From an uncultured Selenomonadales bacterium (GTDB lineage Bacteria; Bacillota; Negativicutes; Selenomonadales; Selenomonadaceae): 60,559 nt of DNA. Below are positions 57,166 to 60,559 of this stretch, piece after piece. The translations under genes and the position numbers were made by a program. The stretch covers positions 1-60,559 of the forward strand of contig OMYB01000015.1 of NCBI GenBank assembly GCA_900315155.1. Direction: 5' to 3'. The notes beneath the pieces are model-generated. The model saw only the letters and a program-made list of their open reading frames with translations, was not told where the DNA came from and did not search any database. The first letter of the stretch is position 1, and each line of letters starts with the position of its first letter.

Positions 57166-57352
57166 GTTCATATTCCCCATTTCTGTTATTCTGCAGTAAT
57201 GCGACAGGGGATTGCCTATCGCAACATCTTTTCTTATGATATAGAGCAACACATGGATAGCTTTTAGAGTCGCTTATTATTCCTATTAAAATGCGCAGGC
57301 GTTGGGAGCGGTTGCATCGGCACGATTTTTAGTAGAAAAGAATATCAAACGC

Positions 57353-57381
57353 TTTACGATGCGACAGAAAAAAGGTATAAT
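57353..57381 (+). promoter_or_regulatory. mgsA promoter
   Basis: TTTACG (57353-57358) is followed after 17 bases by TATAAT (57376-57381), 65 bases before the start codon. Confidence 0.6.
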
Positions 57382-57446
57382 AACAGATGTAAGCATTTTC
57401 ATTTCAGATATTCCCAGTTCTGTGATAGAAAAAGGAGATAGGTATT

Positions 57447-57830
57447 ATGCAGACGATTGCCCTGATTGCCCATGATAAGAAGAAAGATGAGATGCTCGAG
57501 TTCGTCGGCCATCATCTGGATGCGCTGAAACAGTTCCATCTTGTGGCGACGCATACGACGGGTACGCTCATCAATGAGAAGTATCATTTGGATGTGGAGA
57601 CGATGATGTCCGGTCCGCTCGGCGGCGACCAGCAGATCGGTGCACTCGTCGCCACGGAGAAAATCGCGTACGTCATCTTCCTGCGCGATCCGCTGACGAG
57701 CCAGCCGCACGAGCCGGATATCAACGCACTCCTCCGCCTCTGCGACGTGCATAACATCCCGCTCGCCACGAACCGCCGCAGTGCACATATTCTGCTGAAA
57801 TATGCGACCGAAAAAGTTAGCGAACAGTGA
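57447..57830 (+). CDS. mgsA: Methylglyoxal synthase
   Basis: A 127-residue enzyme that converts dihydroxyacetone phosphate to methylglyoxal and phosphate, a bypass used when phosphorylated sugars build up. [13 protein letters not shown] near residue 4, THTTGTLI near 36, [16 protein letters not shown] near 53 with the catalytic Asp, and [20 protein letters not shown] near 80 are all conserved, followed by NIPLATN. Length is standard. AAAGGAGA lies nine bases before the ATG. It is a plus-strand single gene ending at a large palindrome. Confidence 0.96.
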   Translation: MQTIALIAHDKKKDEMLEFVGHHLDALKQFHLVATHTTGTLINEKYHLDVETMMSGPLGGDQQIGALVATEKIAYVIFLRDPLTSQPHEPDINALLRLCDVHNIPLATNRRSAHILLKYATEKVSEQ

Positions 57831-57842
57831 GGCATGAGGGCC

Positions 57843-58033
57843 GGCGGGGCAGGGGCTGCTGACGCTCCGCTGAGTTATTTTGCTAAACGATTTTTTTGCC
57901 TCATAATAAAACCCCGGAAATCACTTAAACGCGCTCCGCTTGGACGACAGTGATTTCCGGGGATTTTAGTTGGCAAAAAAATCGTTCTTAACGCAAAATA
58001 ACAACGCTCCGCGTCAGCAGCCCCTGCCCCGCC
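57843..58033. repeat. 191-bp imperfect palindrome filling a convergent intergenic space
   Basis: Four paired blocks form one long hairpin: 57843-57865 with 58011-58033 (23 bp, perfect), 57874-57883 with 57993-58002 (10 bp), 57886-57900 with 57972-57986 (15 bp), and 57912-57925 with 57949-57962 (14 bp), around a 23-base loop. Internal bulges are 8/8, 2/6 and 11/9 bases. The inner stem with T-rich flanks on both strands could be a bidirectional terminator, but the outer arms are far longer than needed. It starts 13 bases after mgsA and ends 7 bases before the lipase-like gene. A mobile palindrome or MITE-like element is possible. Confidence 0.9.
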
Positions 58034-58039
58034 TACAAA

Positions 58040-59026
58040 TTACTTAAATTTTGGGGCGCTCAGGAAGACGCTTCGCTGTTCCTTCGCTTGTTCCTGGAGG
58101 TAGATGACGCTCTCTAGCGGTGTGAGATTTTTCGTGTTGGTGCTGAGGTTTTGGACAGTAAGGACGTTGCCATCTCTATCGCAGAGTTCTTCCTCTAAAC
58201 TGATGTGATACATTAGGTCTTTCGACTTGCGCATGCGTTCTGACGTGTAGCGTTGGCGAAGGATATAGACACAGTTCTGCGCTTTGGCTTCCTGCGTTAA
58301 ATTGGGCATATCGGCATGTTTTGCGATACGGACATCCGTATACTCCGAGCCGATGTTATCCGTCAGAGCCTTGTCCATATAGGTCTGATCTTCTTTCAGG
58401 TAATCCTCCATCTTGAAGGCAATGGGAGCCATAAGAACGCCCGCTGTCTGCATAGGTGTGCCGTAGAGCAGCGTTTTCGTGCGATTCGGGTCGTCGTAGT
58501 AGCTGCGAAGGACTTTGTCGAGGTAGACGGTCATGTTGTGGGGGAACATGTCGACTTTGCGGTCTTTTTTCCACTCTACACGCGTGCCGAATTGGGCGAA
58601 GCCGCGGTACATGGATTGGAGAACCGTGTGGACGGGGTCGTAGTCGATGGTATAGCGGGTGAGCTGCATGTTGGGTTCGTAGGTTTTCGCAAAGGCTTCG
58701 TTGCCGACGGCGGGCGCCCCGTAGGTAATAACGTTGCCGGGGAACGCGAGGATCGCCGCATCGGGCCGCGTGAGGAGGTGAAAACGCCCCTGCGCACTGC
58801 CGACACGATGTTCATACGTCTCGATGGTCCAGCCGGCTGCGCGCAGGCGATCCCGCGTGAGCAGGTTCCATTCGCCGTCATAAGAGGCCATAGAGGCCAG
58901 TGATGTAACGAGGGCGAGTTCCGATTGAGATGGCTGCAGGGCAGGCACGGCAGCGGCGGAGAGCGTCTGTATGAGCATGGGGATCATGGTGCAGAGCAGC
59001 GCCTGGAGCGAGCGAAGGAAAGACAT
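58040..59026 (-). CDS. Exported class 3 lipase-like protein lacking the nucleophile region
   Basis: A 328-residue protein with a signal peptide (LLCTMIPMLIQTLSAAA). The start (LVTSLASMASYDGEWNLL) and the stretch RFHLLTRPDAAILAF are as in class 3 lipases. Normally about 100 residues, including the GHSLGG nucleophile elbow, follow before VITYGAPAVGNEAFA. Here AILAFPGN runs straight into VITYGAPAVGN, so the catalytic Ser is missing through an apparent in-frame deletion. The remaining C-terminal half is intact and open. The ATG has AGGAGG upstream. It is either a decaying gene or a non-catalytic variant. This reading rests on remembered family layout, not an alignment. Confidence 0.65.
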   Translation of the reverse strand: MSFLRSLQALLCTMIPMLIQTLSAAAVPALQPSQSELALVTSLASMASYDGEWNLLTRDRLRAAGWTIETYEHRVGSAQGRFHLLTRPDAAILAFPGNVITYGAPAVGNEAFAKTYEPNMQLTRYTIDYDPVHTVLQSMYRGFAQFGTRVEWKKDRKVDMFPHNMTVYLDKVLRSYYDDPNRTKTLLYGTPMQTAGVLMAPIAFKMEDYLKEDQTYMDKALTDNIGSEYTDVRIAKHADMPNLTQEAKAQNCVYILRQRYTSERMRKSKDLMYHISLEEELCDRDGNVLTVQNLSTNTKNLTPLESVIYLQEQAKEQRSVFLSAPKFK

Positions 59027-59062
59027 AGTGAACCTCCTATACCGATTGAGTTTTTGGATATA

Positions 59063-59089
59063 AGAAAAGCCCAGACAATGTCTGAGCTT
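59063..59089 (-). terminator. Terminator of the tRNA cluster
   Basis: On the minus strand AAGCTCAGAC (59089-59080) pairs with GTCTGGGCTT (59076-59067), one G-U pair, followed by TTTTCTTA. It ends the rrn-tRNA transcript 11 bases after the last tRNA. Confidence 0.88.
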
Positions 59090-59100
59090 ATATTTCTAAA

Positions 59101-59187
59101 TGGTGCGGTTGATGGGACTTGAACCCATATGAACTTGCGTTCACTACCCCCTCAAAGTAGCGCGTCTGCCAATTCCGCCACAACCGC
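59101..59187 (-). tRNA. tRNA-Leu (anticodon GAG), copy 1
   Basis: An 87-base class II tRNA with a long variable arm, anticodon loop TTGAGGG, acceptor GCGGTTG/CAACCGC and encoded CCA. It is the last gene of the cluster. Confidence 0.95.
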
Positions 59188-59193
59188 ATTATA

Positions 59194-59281
59194 TGGTGCG
59201 GTCAAGAGGACTTGAACCTCCATGATGTCAACCATCACTAGCGCCTGAAGCTAGCGCGTCTGCCAATTTCGCCATGACCGC
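59194..59281 (-). tRNA. tRNA-Leu (anticodon CAG), copy 1
   Basis: An 88-base class II tRNA with anticodon loop TTCAGGC, acceptor GCGGTCA/TGACCGC and encoded CCA. Confidence 0.95.
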
Positions 59282-59296
59282 ATGATATATTCAGTT

Positions 59297-59384
59297 TGGT
59301 GCGGTCGAGAGGACTTGAACCTCCATGATGTCAACCATCACTAGCGCCTGAAGCTAGCGCGTCTGCCAATTTCGCCACGACCGC
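59297..59384 (-). tRNA. tRNA-Leu (anticodon CAG), copy 2
   Basis: An 88-base near-copy of the neighbouring CAG gene. It differs in a compensated acceptor pair (GCGGTCG/CGACCGC). Confidence 0.95.
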
Positions 59385-59438
59385 GGGTAACTATTTAATT
59401 ATATATTTGAACCTCCGAAACGGAGATCACAATCAAGA

Positions 59439-59525
59439 TGGTGCGGTCGATGGGACTTGAACCCATATGAACTTGCGTTCACTACCCCCTCAAAGTAGCG
59501 CGTCTGCCAATTCCGCCACGACCGC
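59439..59525 (-). tRNA. tRNA-Leu (anticodon GAG), copy 2
   Basis: An 87-base near-copy of the GAG gene at 59101. Its acceptor (GCGGTCG/CGACCGC) equals that of CAG copy 2. Confidence 0.95.
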
Positions 59526-59554
59526 AATATGAAATTTTTGGCGATAACAAAAAT

Positions 59555-59643
59555 TGGTGCCGAGGACCGGAATCGAACCGGTACGGTTGTCGCCAACCGC
59601 GGGATTTTAAGTCCCGTGCGTCTGCCAGTTTCGCCACCCCGGC
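59555..59643 (-). tRNA. tRNA-Leu (anticodon TAA)
   Basis: An 89-base class II tRNA with anticodon loop CTTAAAA, acceptor GCCGGGG pairing with CCTCGGC (one mismatch or wobble) and encoded CCA. Confidence 0.94.
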
Positions 59644-59654
59644 AGGATAAAAGA

Positions 59655-59728
59655 TGGAGCGGGTGATGGGAATCGAACCCACGTAACCAGCTTGGAAGGC
59701 TGGGGCTCTACCATTAAGCAACACCCGC
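59655..59728 (-). tRNA. tRNA-Gly (anticodon TCC)
   Basis: A 74-base tRNA with anticodon loop CTTCCAA, acceptor GCGGGTG/CACCCGC and encoded CCA. Confidence 0.96.
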
Positions 59729-59740
59729 GTGCTAACTGCG

Positions 59741-59816
59741 TGGAGCTGGCGAGAGGAATTGAACCCCCAACCTGCTGATTACAAGTCAGCTGCTCTACCA
59801 ATTGAGCTACACCAGC
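59741..59816 (-). tRNA. tRNA-Thr (anticodon TGT)
   Basis: A 76-base tRNA with anticodon loop CTTGTAA, acceptor GCTGGTG pairing with CGCCAGC and encoded CCA. Confidence 0.96.
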
Positions 59817-59826
59817 TTGATAAAAA

Positions 59827-59902
59827 TGGTGCCTCAGAGCGGAATCGAACCACTGACACGGGGATTTTCAGTCCCCTGCTCTACCGACTGAGCTACCGAG
59901 GC
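59827..59902 (-). tRNA. tRNA-Phe (anticodon GAA)
   Basis: A 76-base tRNA with anticodon loop CTGAAAA, acceptor GCCTCGG pairing with CTGAGGC and encoded CCA. Confidence 0.96.
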
Positions 59903-59955
59903 ATCTTTCACAAGAAACAGTATATATTATAACACCCGAAGGTGCTATTTGCAAG

Positions 59956-60032
59956 TGGCGACCCGAAAGGGACTTGAACCCTTGACCTCCGCCGTGACAG
60001 GGCGGCATTCTAACCAACTAAACTACCGGGCC
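59956..60032 (-). tRNA. tRNA-Asp (anticodon GTC)
   Basis: A 77-base tRNA with anticodon loop CTGTCAC, acceptor GGCCCGG pairing with TCGGGTC by wobble pairs, and encoded CCA. Confidence 0.95.
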
Positions 60033-60036
60033 ATAA

Positions 60037-60112
60037 TGGTGGGCGATAACAGGATCGAACTGCTGACATCTTGCTTGTAAGGCAAGCGCTCTCCCAGCTG
60101 AGCTAATCGCCC
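60037..60112 (-). tRNA. tRNA-Val (anticodon TAC)
   Basis: A 76-base tRNA with anticodon loop CTTACAA, acceptor GGGCGAT pairing with ATCGCCC and encoded CCA. Confidence 0.96.
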
Positions 60113-60116
60113 ATAA

Positions 60117-60192
<76 letters not shown>

Positions 60193-60202
60193 AATATATA
60201 AA

Positions 60203-60278
60203 TGGTGGCTCACCCGGGATTCGAACCCGGGACACCCTGATTAAAAGTCAGGTGCTCTGCCAACTGAGCTAGTGAACC
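60203..60278 (-). tRNA. tRNA-Lys (anticodon TTT)
   Basis: A 76-base tRNA with anticodon loop CTTTTAA, acceptor GGTTCAC pairing with GTGAGCC and encoded CCA. Confidence 0.95.
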
Positions 60279-60284
60279 ATATAA

Positions 60285-60361
60285 TGGCTGGGGTAGTTGG
60301 ACTCGAACCAGCGAATGCGGGAGTCAAAGTCCCGTGCCTTAACCAACTTGGCTATACCCCA
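60285..60361 (-). tRNA. tRNA-Gln (anticodon TTG)
   Basis: A 77-base tRNA with anticodon loop CTTTGAC, acceptor TGGGGTA/TACCCCA and encoded CCA. Confidence 0.96.
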
Positions 60362-60384
60362 ATCACCCCAGGGGATATACAAAA

Positions 60385-60460
60385 TGGCTCCTCGAGCAGG
60401 ATTCGAACCTGCGACAGCCTGATTAACAGTCAGGTGCTCTACCGGCTGAGCTATCGAGGA
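60385..60460 (-). tRNA. tRNA-Asn (anticodon GTT)
   Basis: A 76-base tRNA with anticodon loop CTGTTAA, acceptor TCCTCGA/TCGAGGA and encoded CCA. It is the first tRNA after the 5S gene. Confidence 0.96.
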
Positions 60461-60467
60461 ATGATAA

Positions 60468-60559
60468 CTGGCAACGTCCTATCCTCCCAGCCCGTCTCCA
60501 GACAAGTACTTTCGGCGTGCGTGTGCTTAACTACTGTGTTCGGCATGGGAACAGGTGGA
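60468..60559 (-). rRNA. rrf: 5S ribosomal RNA, 3' part (cut by the right edge)
   Basis: The minus strand contains the universal 5S core CCATGCCGAACACAGTAG and AGTTAAGC, and ends GGACGTTGCCAG near 60468. About 92 bases are present; the 5' end lies beyond the window. It heads the tRNA cluster and is the last rRNA of an operon entering from the right. Confidence 0.92.

Overview
The window reads as chromosomal DNA of a GC-rich (high fifties by eye) member of the Firmicutes that has an outer membrane, most likely Negativicutes, Selenomonadaceae (Selenomonas or Mitsuokella type). This is an inference, not a database result. It rests on strong purine-rich ribosome binding sites, consensus TTGACA/TATAAT promoters, a yaaR-holB-ricT-trmN6-rsmI-metG-tatD block in Bacillus-like gene order, a sigma-54/LevR-controlled mannose-family PTS, a eukaryotic-type hexokinase, and secreted proteins typical of that class. 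Almost all genes lie on the minus strand. Both edges are ribosomal: the left edge holds the promoters and leader of an rRNA operon running leftwards, and the right edge holds the 3' part of a 5S gene followed by 14 tRNA genes, also running leftwards. The segment is therefore an inter-rrn block and may be a contig ended by rRNA repeats.

Layout. 1-0.3 kb: rrn promoters. 0.3-12.1 kb (minus): type II NADH dehydrogenase; rpoN, hexokinase, ABC-F ATPase; CorC-like membrane protein, DEAD-type helicase, topoisomerase III, DUF1232 protein. 12.3-13.6 kb (plus): lysA behind a perfect promoter. 13.6-24.3 kb (minus): two paralogous membrane diguanylate cyclases, pfkA, a mannose-family PTS operon (IIA-IIB-IIC-IID) with a textbook -24/-12 promoter, and its activator LevR. 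24.5-29 kb (minus): a small coiled-coil protein, a csoR-copA copper operon whose ATPase carries a fused CopZ domain, and a secreted TPR protein. 29.2-32.1 kb: tRNA-Thr, amino-acid permease, Fsr-like MFS exporter. 32.2-39 kb (minus): a type I restriction-modification operon hsdM-hsdS-hsdR with a small holin-like toxin gene and a convergent antisense promoter between hsdM and hsdS. 39.1-43.2 kb: a putative metalloprotease, a C45-like hydrolase, a small CARF-like protein and an M48 protease with TPRs. 43.3-47.9 kb (minus): VOC protein, BioY, zinc-ribbon membrane protein, MobA-MobB fusion, BrnQ. 48-56.7 kb: a conserved unknown (plus), then the housekeeping block from yaaR down to a YabE-like 3D protein (minus). 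56.8-59 kb: small secreted protein, mgsA, a 191-bp palindrome, and a lipase-like gene lacking its nucleophile region. 59.1-60.5 kb: tRNA cluster and 5S.

How the genes fit together. PTS components, LevR, sigma-54, phosphofructokinase, hexokinase and methylglyoxal synthase describe sugar uptake and glycolytic control; rpoN lies in the same window as the sigma-54 promoter that needs it. CsoR, its two operators and CopA-CopZ form a complete copper-efflux unit. The most unusual features are the toxin/antisense cassette inside the restriction-modification operon, the internally initiated CopZ, the stand-alone CARF-like protein, and the 191-bp palindrome. I see no CRISPR array, insertion sequence or recognised metabolite riboswitch.
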